Shown piece by piece: positions 25,446-37,909 of a DNA stretch of 64,000 bases. The notes under the pieces were generated by a model. That model saw only the letters and a program-made list of their open reading frames with translations, was not told where the DNA came from and made no database searches. Origin of the DNA: Macquaria australasica (taxonomy: Eukaryota > Chordata > Actinopteri > Centrarchiformes > Percichthyidae). The position numbers and the translations under genes are program-made. The DNA lies in assembly GCA_005408345.1 (NCBI GenBank), contig SEMN01000045.1, positions 606,001 to 670,000 of the forward strand, in the 5' to 3' direction. Every line of letters starts with the position of its first letter. The stretch's first letter is position 1.

Positions 25446-28400
25446 GCATGTATTACAGAATGTTCTGGCCTGTGTGTTATTGGATCCCATCAGCAAACAA
25501 ATGGTGAGAATTAGTGAATTGCAGTCATCAATCTATATAATTTAATCCTCTTTTCAAAACTTTTTATCAACCTGGAGAAGGAGGAGTGATGAAATGTTAG
25601 ACTTTCTGACTTACATATGACTAAAAAGAAGCCAGGTGTGTTTCCCGCAGCTATGTTCAGGTGAACAACACAAATTAATTAATCATCTGAGCCACATTCA
25701 CAAACATAATCCTGCAATTACAATATACCAACTGATGTGGTTTTGTTCACGTCATGGTTCCAGTTTTGCAACTCTTAGGGGGAAAACCAGGCTGGAAGTG
25801 ACAGAAGGAGGAAAACAACTCAGTTCAGTCTTTTGTCACTTCCCCGCAGTGACACCAGTGACATGCCTTCCCTCTGATTTGAGCTCAGTAACTGCTGGAC
25901 ACGGAGCCAGCAGTGTAAACAGGAAGGGTAGAGATGGTGATGCTATGTGCTGGGCCCTCAGGGCATTCACTCTCCCATGACTGTGAGCACCTTGACCCAA
26001 ACAGATAAGCATCTGGCATACGTGATCAGCAGGAGGACACGTGGAGTAAAACCAGTGTGAAGCCATGAGATGACTTTTACAGATTTCAGTTTCTGAGTAA
26101 GTTCAAAATAAACAAAAGGGGGAAGACTTAACTAACCTAAGACCAGTGCTGACAAATACTGATCTAGAGGTCCCTTGTTCCTGACACAATGCAGAATGTA
26201 CTGACCTAAACTGTACTCCATGTGTGACGATAATTAATGAATCACAGGTAAGATTTTGAATAAGATTTTGGAGACATTAGACCTTGTTTAGTTTGGAGTT
26301 TGTGGATGTCAGGATGACAACAAGAAACATGAAGCATCCCTCTTCCTTTAGATTCAGCAGAAATGAGGAAACTGTTTATGGTAAACACGGGCGCAGGCGA
26401 GGTCTAGCGTTTTCCACGGTGGTGGTCCGTACTGCCATGGCAATGGGCTGCGAGTTTGTTTGAAAAGCTAACACAAGTCTTGTGGTCTGCTGGTGACTGA
26501 CGTCAGCAGGGTGAAGGCAGACAGCCCCGGCCCCAGCACCAGTGTCTGAACTGCCTGGGTTCAGGCAGGGCCAGTGGATCCAGCTGACAGCCAGTCAAAG
26601 TCCTTTCTCCACTCTACCAGCCAGGCCCTGAAAGGGCCCACGGCCCAGGGCCAAGGCAAGAGAGGAAGAGAACCACTTCCAGTAAAACAAACCTGCTCTC
26701 TCCATATCCACTTTATAAAAACAAATGTCTTCCTGGAGTTTCTCCTGGCCAGCTGCTGTTTGTTTTTAGTTGGGTTGACAGTAAGGACTGGAGTCAACTG
26801 GGCAGTCAGCGGGAGGAATACTGGCTAATGTGGGGCATTCCAGCATAATTCAATAGCTCTCCAGGCGTGTGTATAGACGGCAGAGATCAGCTCAGAGTGG
26901 CTGAGACAGATGGGTAAGGAAGTGCGCTGAAAAAGACAGTTCTGCCCCGCTCTAAAGAAAATGATGAATCTGGAAAAGATCAAATGAGGCAGTTGACTTG
27001 GCCTCTTGTATGTGTGTGTTTGTGTGTCTTGTGTGTTTCATGGTCTCCAAAATGCAGGATTAGGACAATAACAGGATGCGTCCTTCCCAGAAAATGTCAC
27101 AAATCATCTAGTTATCAAACATGGCGGCAGTCATCATAGATATGCCATTGTTTCTGGCAGTGTGGATTTGCCTCTGCATGTGACTGCCTCAAATATCTTC
27201 CAATACATAGAATGTGTTTGGGAGCAGTTATATAATCCACAGAAGGAGCAAATGCATGAGAAAAATCACCCAAAATGAAACACATGGTTTTTAGACCTTT
27301 CCATGAGGGAAAAGGGGGCCAATTTTGGTCTTTGAGTAATATTAATCAGCCTTTGACTTTATGGAAAAACAGAATAATATAACTCACAGTTATGTGGAGT
27401 ACAAAAATATTGTGGTAATTCTGTGTGATGAATGCATTTTTCTTACAATCTTGAATTATTCCTTTGAAAAATGTGCTGTTGTTTGATCTACGTGTTTAAA
27501 AAATAAGTGGATCCTTGGACATTAAGCTTGTGTGTGAAGCACTCGTCTGTGTCAAATCACATTCATCGTGATGCATTTAAGGACATGGCACCAGCCTTGA
27601 CATTTGTGCTGATTCCTCTGGGCTCTTTACCCAGCGCGCAGCCAGCCCAGGAATTGTTCGGACATGGAAGGGAACATCCCTGTGGGGACGCAGCGGCACA
27701 CCAGAGCACACTGTCATCACGGTTCATCAAAATAAATGAATAAATAAATCACCCCTGGGATCATACATGCATACTCAAATATGACACATTGAGGCACATG
27801 CATACTCACGCACACAGACACACAGTGAAAATTGTGTGACATAGCAGATGAACAGATGTGGCACTTGAAGATGGAGGAAACCCACTCCACCTGAGGGCAA
27901 AAGAAGAAAGATGGAATAGTGAATATTGATTATGCGTGCACAGACACACAACCTGAATCCATACTCACACCAGGTAAACACACTCATTTCATAAACAGTG
28001 TGGATGTCAGATTTTCCACCAGTTTTCTGTTATTGCTACCACACAGAAAGTTGGCTTTTCTCACTAAATAACCGGCTTTCCTCTGAACTTTGGTTCCAGG
28101 ATGGTCTGATCAAGATAAAGACCTACTGTAAACCAAACCACGTTTAACCCACATGTCCTTCTCTTGATTTTGCCCAGATCAATAGTTGTCCTTATTTGAC
28201 GCAAAGACAGAGAGAGAGTGAGTGGGGTGGGGGGGGGGGGGAGCATGCAGCTCTGCTGCTCTCTGGTGTGTCAAAGTGAGCGAGTGCGTGGGAGGAGATG
28301 TTCAACATGCGCTGCACAGTGGCACAGTCTGTGGTAGAGGGAAAGAGACTGAAAGAGAGAAAAAGAGAGTGGAGGCCCACACAGTATGAAAATATCAAAT

Positions 28401-28547
28401 CTGTAAGGGTGAGATAAACGAAACATGCTTGCTGCAGCACAGTGCAAACTCCATCAAATGGTCATCTAGATCTACGCACAAGGCTTAGATCTGAATATGA
28501 CCTGGGAGCTTTATTGTTGCATGTTGTCCTTTTAATTTCTCACCAAA

Positions 28548-28548
<1 letters not shown>

Positions 28549-28572
<24 letters not shown>
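28549..28572. repeat. (CA)n microsatellite
   Basis: CA run passing into a short TATATATA tract. Confidence 0.9.
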
Positions 28573-28580
<8 letters not shown>

Positions 28581-29348
28581 GTTCCAAACACCATTTGTAA
28601 ACAGTCTGGGCTTTGACTCATCACACTACATGTGTCACTGCTGACATGATTTAAAGATAAGACTGTTGTTTTACGGTAATTCCCTGCGTCTGTATTTTCC
28701 AGTCCTCCTTTTCCAGTTTATTATGCACCAGCACTACTTTTTCCATAACAACTTTCTCTGAGAGGATATGAACAATAAAGCTATTCATTTTTGCCCGGAA
28801 AAATGCTGAGTCTGTGTTCAACACCTTCAGTGTCACTAAGTCCATTTCCAGGCAAGTGCATTTATTTTTTTAAATCATTCTGAAACTAGTGTTTTTCTTG
28901 TCATCCTACGAGAGATCAGAGTCCTATTGTCATTTTGTTGTGACTTCCAGTAAGGATCTGAGAGCGTCACAGTCTGCAAGCACTGCCCCAGCTTCCTCTG
29001 TGCCCGCTGAACTGCACTCTATTACAGGAGCGATAAGGCAGCAGCATTTCCCCCTCCGCCCTGACCGGGGCAGACAGCTGCTCTACACCCCCAGACGCTG
29101 CCCTCCACGTCGGCATCAGGCTTCTCAAACGTGGGCCTGGCTGCACGTTGCTCTGTGTGGAACTGATGGAGGATGCAGATAAGACAGGCTGTTGTGTCGG
29201 GGCTGTCTAAAAGCAAAATGTGATGAAGGCCAGATAGCTACTTGTAAGTAATCCTGGTGTTTGTATCCCTGTGTGTCTGCACGTGTGCACGTGTGGAATG
29301 TGTCCATGGTGAGTGAGTGGCGTAAACATGCCTATAGTGTAGACGGTA

Positions 29349-30540
29349 CAGTGGTGGAAAGGTCCTAAGTGAATCCTAAGTGAAAGTACCAACACAACAA
29401 TCTCAAAATACTCTATTACAAGTAAATGGCCTGCATTTAAAATCCTACTTAAGAAATAGTACAGAATTATCAGCAAAATCCACTTAAAGTATCAAAAGTT
29501 AACGCACTCATTCTGCAGAAAAAAATGGCCCCTGTTACTGATACACAGCCTGAGTGGCATTATCTCTTGTAGCTGGTAGAGGTGGAGCTAGTTTTAACAA
29601 CTTTATAAACAGTTAGCCGGGTGGTTCCCAACCTAGGGGTCGGCCCCCTCCAAAGGGTCACAAAATGAACTATGGGGGAATCGTGAGATGATTAAATGGG
29701 TAGGAAATTAGAAAAACTAATTCCGCTACACAAATTTGTATTCCTTTTTTTTATCTTTCCTCTAGTGATCCCAAACTAGGGGGTAGCCTGCTTCTTCTGT
29801 TGCCAAGGGGAACGTATTGAGAGTGAATTAAAACTAGCTAGCTAAAACTAGCATAGCAATAGTTAGCTTAAAGTTTAAGCTTAAAGTAACGGGTAAATGG
29901 TGAGATAGCTAACAGTAACGGCTTGAAAATAATGGGAAAATGGTTGAAATAGATAACTAAAATGACTGGAACATAAACAGTTTTAATAGTTTGCTAAAAG
30001 TAAAGGATACATTCTTTAAATAAATGGCTGTGTCGACGAAGGAGTACTTGACTTCAGCTGAAAGGGCTGTTGCAAAAAAAGGTTGGGAAATACTGCTCTA
30101 ATCTTTGCTATTTTGTGAAATATTTGATCATTTGACCTCTTTGGGCCTCGAACAGTTATTTAAATGAAACCATCTGAGAAGTTTAAAGATGAAATGTCTC
30201 TTTGGTGGGACTGCCGAAAACTGATACACATCTGAAATTACAAGAGCCCCCAACAAGACACAGTTTTATTGTAAGGACCGGAGTTCAAAAAGGCTGGGTT
30301 CAACAATGAATTGTATTTTACAAACTTATCATGTTTTTTTTAATTTTTTTTTAATGTAAAATCTTGAACTCAAAAGTAACAAGCAACTATAGCTGTCAGA
30401 TGAATGTAGTGGAGAGAAATATGTAATTTTTCACTCTGAAATGAAGTGGAGTAGAAGTGTAAAGTAGTGCAAAACGGAGAAGTAAAGTACAGTACAAGAA
30501 CCTCAAAACTGTAGCCTACTTAAGTACTTTACACCGCTGA
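29349..30540. mobile_element. hAT-like element interrupted by a second repeat
   Basis: Starts CAGTGGTGGAAAGGTCC and ends with TACTTAAGTACTTTACACCGCTG, a degenerate inverted copy. 'AAGTAAAGTAC' and 'tacaagtaaa' blocks are the same family as 8768-9262 and 37023-37420. The middle (29621-30100) is a different repeat family, so the outer element is older. No transposase frame. Confidence 0.6.
29621..30100. mobile_element. Nested repeat with inverted ends (gtggttcccaacct family)
   Basis: Begins GTGGTTCCCAACCTAGGGGT and ends near GGTTGGGAAATACTGCTC, an inverted match to the start. This 'ggttcccaacc..ggggtc' type is frequent in teleost genomes. A fragment of the same family lies at about 59300-59375. 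It is inserted in the hAT-like element around it. Confidence 0.55.
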
Positions 30541-30763
30541 TAACGTATGTGCTTATGTGCTTTGTCTGTATTGAAAACAGAGACACAGTCAAGCACAGAA
30601 AGGAAATCAGACGATCTATAAACAGTGTCTGTGTAGCTTACTCAAGGTCTGCTGACATGTACATGCAGACCTACGTGCAGATCAGAGTGCCACCAGAGAT
30701 GCCATGCTTTGTCTCCACTCTACCATGTCAGTCGGCCTCATTAAAGACCTGGCAGCAGCAGGC

Positions 30764-30767
<4 letters not shown>

Positions 30768-30794
<27 letters not shown>
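30768..30794. repeat. (CT)n microsatellite
   Basis: Pure CT run of about 13 units. Confidence 0.92.
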
Positions 30795-30799
<5 letters not shown>

Positions 30800-31789
30800 C
30801 CCAGTGTTTTAGTGGTTCAGAGCACAAACCACACATGAAAGAGTTCAAAGAGTAAACCTTTATCTGCCTGTTTCATTTGCAAAGTGTGCCATTAGCAGGG
30901 GATGGAAAATGTAGTTTCAGTGAGGGCAAATGTAAGATCTTTAATTACTTTGAAGTGCACGCTCACACAGGGGGCCCTTAGGCAAACATGTGCTATCAAT
31001 ACTTGCACTCTCTGCTTGACATGCAACTATTGATGAAAGCACAGATGGTATGCAAATTAATGTGAGAGGTTGGTTTTAAATGTGAATTTAAAATGCATTT
31101 ACAGGAGATAGCGGGGCTTTCGGGGTCCTCTGTGGTCTGGGGAAATATTTTCTCTACATACCTCTTTGGTGATCCTGGCATAGGTGCGGTATGAGGGAAT
31201 TGTTTAATCCTTGTGTTTTGTTGACATTGTTTGGGGTCCTATAGACCCCAATGCCAAATGTGTAAAAATAATAGAATAATAATAATAAAAATTAACATAT
31301 TTTTTAACTTCAATTCTTTTTTCTTTTCTTCTGACCTTATCTAAACCCAAAACGTAGAAAAGTATTTAACTGGTAACCTTTCCCTTTGACACAAATTAAG
31401 ATTTCAGAGTTGATGAAGGAGATAAAACATAGAAATTACCATTTTGCATTCTTATTACACCATATAGGAAAACACTTCATGTTTTATATGTTATATGGGC
31501 TATGCATGAACAAGTATATATCCCTTTTGTTTGGAATATATATTCTGGCACGTCATCGGTTCAAAATCATGTTTTCAGTATGAGCAGCGATCATAAATTT
31601 AAATTTTATGAAGCATAAAGCTGGAGTATTTTTTTACTGTTACAGAGGGGCCTGAAGTCTAGAAGATTATTGTCCTAACTTAATTAATATGTATTTTTAT
31701 GTTTTCTGCTATGCTACTTCCACTTACTGGAAATTTAACATCCATGCCTATCCATAATAACACCTGTGCTTGGAAGCACTAGGTATATT

Positions 31790-32603
31790 ATTTTGCAGTG
31801 CAGCAGCGACACCCTGTGGCCAGATAAGGAATAACCACAGCGCGGCCTGTAATGCAGGGAGCATGTGTCGCCAGCGGGCGTCGCTGTTGAGCCACGCACT
31901 GCGTTTGACTGCACAGGCGGCAGAAGTCAACCAAAGAATTTCTGCTCCAGCTGATTCGGTCGCCATCTTTGTCGCGAACATAAACAACACCAGTGAGTCG
32001 CGCTGGCATTTGGATGTAGCCCGCCGCTGCTTTGTGGAGGAAAGCGAGCACAGTGTCCCCCGCCGCAGCGCCGATCTCTTCAACCGAAGATGGGCGTTGA
32101 TTTGGTCACCTGAGGCGCCGTGTCAGTCGGGTAAGAGCCCGTCGAGCAGCAGGGACGTCAGCTGATGTGACATTGCTTGTAAATGGGTTGTTGTGTGCGG
32201 GAGCATGATACCATGACAACGGTGCGGCTGTCATTAGCGCACCACGGAGCTGTTGAGCGATTTTACCTCGATATATGTCTGCTTTTGTGGGAGTAAGAAA
32301 CGGCAAAACGCAGTCTTGCTCTTTAAACCATGTCACGGTTAACATTAATACCACCTGACACACGCTGACATGCACGGGCACCATGCTAACCAGGCCGTTT
32401 GGGGTGCGTTATCCCAGCCAAAAGAGCCGCTCGAGTACCGCTGGACTCTCCGCGTTGGTTTCTGTTCTAGTTCAAGCTAGCATGTGTTTTTTCCGCAGAG
32501 ATGGGGGTCCAGTGTGGATTTCCTCAACGGGAGGGAGCGGAGGTTTAAAGTGGGGGGCGGGGAGGGCAGCAGAGGGGCCTTGCTGCTCGTCAGCCCTGAG
32601 GAG
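31790..32603 (+). promoter_or_regulatory. fzr1: Probable fzr1 promoter and 5' UTR
   Basis: CpG-rich sequence from about 31790 to 32160 contrasts with AT-rich flanks. A good donor (CAGTCGG|GTAAGA at 32131) and an acceptor (TTTTTTCCGCAG at 32487-32498) suggest a non-coding first exon ending at 32130 and a second exon from 32499 to 32681 that carries the start codon. An upstream ATG (32501-32548, 15 codons) begins two bases after that acceptor. Transcription start not located. Confidence 0.5.
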
Positions 32604-35600
32604 ATGGACCAAGAGTACGAGAGACGGCTGCTGAGGCAAATCAACCACCAGAACCTGCCGACAGAGGCCCGCCTGGCAAAGGTGAGATACAGAGAGTGAA
32701 AGTCTGTGAAGGCTGGTTTAAAGGAGCAGACTGACTTGTCTGTGTGTGTCTGTGATAGCTGGGTGATGGTCTTCATCCCCTGTGAAACTGGTATGGTATA
32801 ATTAAGTTCTCCTTACCCAAATAGTATGGTGTGTGCAGGGCCTGAGCTAGACAATGCCCACCTCTTTTTCAAAATAGCAATTTTGATGCTTTTACTGTCT
32901 CTCTCTGGCCATCCCAGTGTGTAAGTGCTACCTGCAGTCCTGTCAGTGTTAAGTCAGGGGACCGCTTCATTCCCACCCGCGCTGGAAGCAACTGGAGCAT
33001 CAACTTCCACTATGCCAATGTGAGCGCTTAGTTCTTCATCTACTCAGTCAGCCAATCACTTGACCTTTTACAGCTTGGTAATCAAAGCTATGTCAAAAAA
33101 AAAACAACGGACTTCCTTTTCTCTGCAGGAGAACTGTCGCTCCCCAAGTCAGAACCATAAAGCAAAGGATGCCAGCTCAGATTCAAGCAAAGGTCAGACA
33201 TGTTTGGCTTTTTCCCCGCCTAATTGTACCTAAATGTCCTAATTTGTTTTTTAAAATCCTGAGCTGCATCTCTCCACCGCATGTGTTTCCATCACCACTC
33301 TCACTGCCACCCCTCCAGATGCCGTGGCGTATGCCGCCCTGCTGAGGAATGAGTTGCTGGGGGCAGGGATCGAGACTGTGCCAGACCCCCACACGGACGA
33401 CCGGCGGCATGCAGTCCTCTCTCAAGACTCTCACAGCCTTTTTAGGGTACGAGTCATGAAAAAAAATCCAGAATAATTCTTCTCAAATTGCTCCTAGAAC
33501 AGGGTTTGTACAAAGTCTTGAAAGATTGGAAAATGCTTACTTTTAACCGTTATGTTTTCAAGGTTAGGAATATGCTTGAATTCAAATAGTCCTTGAAAAA
33601 TGCTTGATTTTCAACATAATCTGGAGTTTCATCATAGACACAACCACTCATGTAAACCAAAAATCTTTTAATATTTGAAATGAAACGATCCTGTCATCAT
33701 ATTTGTTTGTTGTCTCCTGGCATTTACCTTGAAAGAGCTTGAAAAGTGCTTGAATTTTACTCTTAAAAAGCTGTATGAACCCTGCTAGAAGTCATAATGG
33801 TGAAGTTGTAGTAGTAATCATACTTACTCAAGGCAGTTTGAAGAAATTAACAGAATTTGGGGGAATCAAAGATGCAACATCCAGGATTTTCTCATTAATA
33901 TGTTGATGTGGCTGACATGATTTAACAACATCAGTTAATGTAATCTGTGTGTGATATAACTGTGAAATAATCCCTATAATTCTGCTTTGTGTATTTATCC
34001 TCTGCAGTACACTGTCCACACTAAGAGAGTGCCTTTCAATAGCGATAATGAAGTCTCACCATATTCCCTCTCTCCACTTAGTAACAAGAGGTATGGAATC
34101 GCTCACATGCTGCACGCTCAACAGAAACAGCTGCTCAGATAACTTAGTTTGACCCGTTTCTTTCTCACCGTTTTCTGCAGTCACAAGCTGCTCCGCTCCC
34201 CTCGTAAACCGGCCCGTAAGATCTCCAAGATCCCCTTCAAAGTGCTGGATGCTCCGGAGCTGCAGGACGACTTCTACCTCAACCTGGTAGACTGGTCGGC
34301 GGGCAACTTGCTCAGCGTGGGCCTGGGCGCCTGCGTCTACCTGTGGAGTGCCTGCACCAGCCAGGTCAGAGGAGGACTTAAAGACATTTGTTTACAGTTT
34401 TGAGCTTTATCGTGTAATTGTCAGTTGATGCCTAGAAGGGATGGATCATAGTATGTGTCTGAAAAGTGGAAAATGAATGTTCTTTGTGTCTGTCTTAACA
34501 GGTGACAAGGTTGTGCGACCTTTCAGTGGATGGGGACTCTGTTACATCAGTTTGTTGGAATGAGAGGGTGAGACTGAATCTCAGTAGTTTAAGAGAAAAG
34601 AATTTCTTTTGTAGAAAAGAAATAACGGGAAAATAACAGCGTTGTGTTTGATTCTTTTGGCTCTGGTCCTATCAGGGGAGTCTCGTTGCCGTCGGAACCC
34701 ACAAGGGTTACGTTCAGATCTGGGACGCAGCAGGAGGGAGGAAGCTGACCAGTCTGGAGGGTCACTCAGCACGTGTAGGTCAGTCATAACTTGAGTGAAG
34801 TGGCATTACAAACTGCTGGTTGAAATCTGTTTGAGTCTGCTTTTTAACAAAACTTAAAAGAAAAAAACAGAGGTTTTGAAAAAAATTTGGTTTTGCATGT
34901 CGCCATAGCCCTAAATTCCAACATATGCTGTGTATTGTACCACCAAGCATGTGTTATTATCACATCAAGAGACACCAGATGGATTCTTGACAGCCACAGT
35001 GAAATGTGAGACCCTCCCCTGCTACCCCTTTTGTGCCCAAGGTGCCCTGGCGTGGAACGGAGAGCAGCTGTCGTCGGGAAGCCGGGACAGAGTGATCCTG
35101 CAGCGCGATGTCAGAACCCCCCCTTCTGCTGAGAGGAGGCTGCAAGGTCACAGACAGGAAGTGTGTGGTCTCAAATGGTCTCCTGACCACCAGCACCTCG
35201 CGTCCGGAGGCAACGACAACAAGGTGAGAGAGTTTTGAGTAGATTAACCCATACTTAATTACAGAGTCTTGTAGGGTAACGTTGTGAGACCAGCCTGAAT
35301 AATCTGTGATACTAAACGTGAACATATTCAAGCTTCAAGATCCCGTTCCTTGTTGTCTCCTGCCCAGTTACTGGTGTGGAACAGCTCCAGCCTTCTCCCT
35401 GTGCAGCAGTACAGCGACCACCTGGCAGCGGTGAAGGCCATCGCCTGGTCCCCCCACCAACACGGGCTGCTGGCGTCAGGGGGCGGCACCGCCGACCGCT
35501 GCCTGCGCTTCTGGAACACACTGACGGGTCAGGCGCTGCAGAGCACAGACACCGGTTCCCAGGTCTGCAACCTGGCGTGGTCCAAACACGCCAACGAACT

Positions 35601-37909
35601 GGTGAGCAGACGCACACGAATGCACAAGCCGCCCTAGAGATGCAAGCTCTGTCCACAGATACTGGCCAGTTCTTCAAATCAAGGATATGACAATCTAATA
35701 AACGGTGAAATGTAATTCAATAATAGGTAAAAACATATACTATCCTTCTTAATGCATTAATGTAATAAATTAACAAAAAAATGTAATCACATCATTGGAT
35801 AAAAATGACCCCTTGTAAAATGTTGTTATTACTACATTATAAGGCTGGATAGTGTGAAAATGCATTACATTATCAAAAAACAAATAATATGCTCAGTGTA
35901 GAGATGTTAGGACAGTATCTAGCAATTAATTAACATTTTTATTGCATCTAATGTAGACTTTTTGACCAGTTAATATACACTTAATTTCCAATTATTCAGT
36001 ACAAATGTACAGTCACATATAATTCCATACAATATTCTCTGCAATAGCAATCTACAGTATGTGAAGCTTACCGTATAATGTTCCGTTGTTGTTGGTACAG
36101 TGTCAGAAAGCTGTTGATTCAGCTTTATAGTAATGTTTGAGACTGTAGTGTGGGTGTAGTATTGAGTCCAGCGTTTGTTTGTTACAGGTGAGCACTCACG
36201 GCTACTCTCAGAACCAGATCCTGGTGTGGAAGTATCCATCACTAACACAGGTGGCCAAGTTGACAGGACACTCGTACAGAGTGCTGTATCTGGTGAGACT
36301 GCAGCTTGAAATGAATGTCCATGCATGTTCAATGTCACGGACTACGTTTACGTACACAATTTTCCACTATTATTCCGAATACGACAATATTCTGAATTTA
36401 ATACGGGTCATGTAAAGAGCATGTTCCGTTTGGATATTCTGAATTAGGCCTCATTCCAAATGTAGCATTTAAGACGTGTGGGATATGCCGATATTAATCT
36501 GGTTTTAGGAGCATTCTTTGGACATGTATACAGCACATTCAGAATATGCATTTCATTTGGGGTTTTTACCGCAGTTTGAGCCACATGGCCTGTTTACAGT
36601 CAGCTCTGTGTGTTGTAAACAAACCAACGAGCCAACAGTTTGCAAGGCTGAGGTAGTCATGCATGCACAAAAGAAAAGCTCACATTTCTGGTTGGAAGGA
36701 GAGACACACCTACTTTTAAATGAAAGACTATCAACAGGTTTTTCGATATGCGCAAATATCGCAACGCCGACAAGTCCGCCACCGGTGGAAAACTTTGAAA
36801 AAATCTGATTGTTCAAGTATTGACCCGTCAAACACAGCACGGCTGCATGTAAACAGGAATATTAGTGGAATATTCTTTTAGCCATGTAAACAGCTTAGTA
36901 CTTAGTAAAACAGAATATTTTGTGCACGTAAACGTCGTCATTGTAACCTGACTACCAACTCATCCCCGCCTTTAGTTTCTGAAATGCATAGGAACACATA
37001 TACCAATGTTTTTATATTTATCCAGTGGTGGAGGAAGTATTCAGATGCTTTACTTAAGTATAGGTAGCAATACCACAGTGTAAAAGTACGCTGTTACAAG
37101 TAAAAGTCCTGCATTTAAAAAATTACATAAGTGTTAGCAGAGAGATTTACTTCAAAGTACTTATTATGCAGAGTGGACCACACGGGTGTTTCCTCTCATG
37201 TTGTCTGATTCGCCCATCATAGTTCTGCCCAACTTCCACCTGACTGGAGGACCAATCAGAAAGAGCACACCTGTGTGGGTTTGCAGAGCCTTTCATTTGC
37301 AAAGTAACTTTAGCTGTCAGATAAATGTAGTGGAGTAAAAAGTACAATGCTTCCCTCCTAAATGTAGTGGAGTAGAAGTATACAGTAGCATAACATGGAA
37401 GTACTTAAGTAAAGTACAACGTAGAGCTTTGCTCAGCATTTTGAATGATCATTTTCCCGATATACAAACCAAGATGTTCACCCTGTCACCAGTTTTCCTC
37501 TCTTCGTCCCCTCAGGCTGTGTCACCAGATGGGGAGGCCATCGTTACAGGAGCTGGGGATGAGACACTACGTTTCTGGAATGTCTTTAGTAAGACACGCT
37601 GCACCAAGGTAGAGTATATTACAGGTCTGATGGCTTTTATTGCTGAATGATATCTTGAAAGTACTTCTTCTCAGCTCTCTGAGGGGCCCTTTGTGTTGAC
37701 AAAACAACAGTTTTATTATAAGTTTATTTCAGCGTGGCAAAGCCTGTATAATGTCTCAATTTCAAACAAGATCTTGAAAGTCAGATAATTGGCAATTGTG
37801 GATTCAAGGACAATGTGGCATATTTGAATGTTTCTGACGTTATTTAATTTCCTTTTTTTTTTGCCAGGAATCAAAATCAGTGCTGAACCTCTTCACAAGA
37901 ATACGATAG
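32604..37909 (+). CDS. fzr1: Fizzy-related protein 1 / Cdh1, APC/C activator
   Basis: Cdh1 recruits D-box and KEN-box substrates to the anaphase-promoting complex in late mitosis and G1. Thirteen exons: 32604-32681, 32918-33019, 33129-33192, 33319-33446, 34008-34090, 34181-34364, 34502-34567, 34676-34778, 35042-35223, 35368-35601, 36188-36292, 37516-37608, 37868-37909, giving 487 aa (human 493-496). N-terminal MDQEYERRLLRQI and C-box DRFIPTR are APC/C-binding motifs. SPRKP and SPYSLSP are probable CDK sites. Seven WD40 repeats run from about residue 175, including SACTSQVTRLCDLS, SSGSRDRVILQRD and GGGTADRCLRFWN. RVLYL matches the Cdh1 RVL cyclin-binding motif, and the protein ends with the IR tail (TRIR). 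The segment between exon 1 and the C-box is shorter than in human. Teleosts may have two fzr1 copies; which one this is cannot be told. Confidence 0.97.
33500..33785. mobile_element. Small MITE-like repeat in fzr1 intron 4
   Basis: Ends CAGGGTTTGTACAAAGTCTT and, inverted at the right end, CAGGGTTCATACAGCTTTTT. The interior repeats 'cttgaaa' and 'gcttgaatt' motifs on both sides. No coding capacity. The remaining intron (33786-34007) shows nothing. Confidence 0.6.
35602..36187. other. fzr1 intron 10, AT-rich
   Basis: 586 nt of AT-rich sequence with no recognised element. Confidence 0.55.
36341..36938. mobile_element. Fold-back MITE-like element in fzr1 intron 11
   Basis: The left end ACTACGTTTACGTACACAA and the right end (inverted) ACGACGTTTACGTGCACAA form about 20-bp terminal inverted repeats. 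Interior sequence also carries inverted 'catgtaaac' and 'gaatatt' motifs. About 600 bp with no transposase frame; superfamily not assigned. Confidence 0.65.
37023..37420. mobile_element. hAT-like non-autonomous element in fzr1 intron 11
   Basis: Starts CAGTGGTGGAGGAAGTATTC and ends near GTACTTAAGTAAAGTAC, with 'acaagtaaaagtcctgcattt' inside. Same family as the copies at 8768-9262 and 29349-30540. Confidence 0.65.

Larger units (their letters stand above)
25446..31789. other. Intergenic region between pde4b and fzr1
   Basis: About 6.3 kb without a supported gene. It holds a (CA)n at 28549-28572 followed by (TA), a (CT)n at 30768-30794, a nested pair of repeats at 29349-30540, and a short hairpin at 31231-31251. 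All open frames are short and lack splice or homology support. Confidence 0.65.

Noticed and set aside
31770..32165. 131-codon open frame ahead of fzr1
   Set aside because: It is better explained as CpG-rich promoter and non-coding exon sequence. It ends across the predicted donor at 32131 and has no motif.
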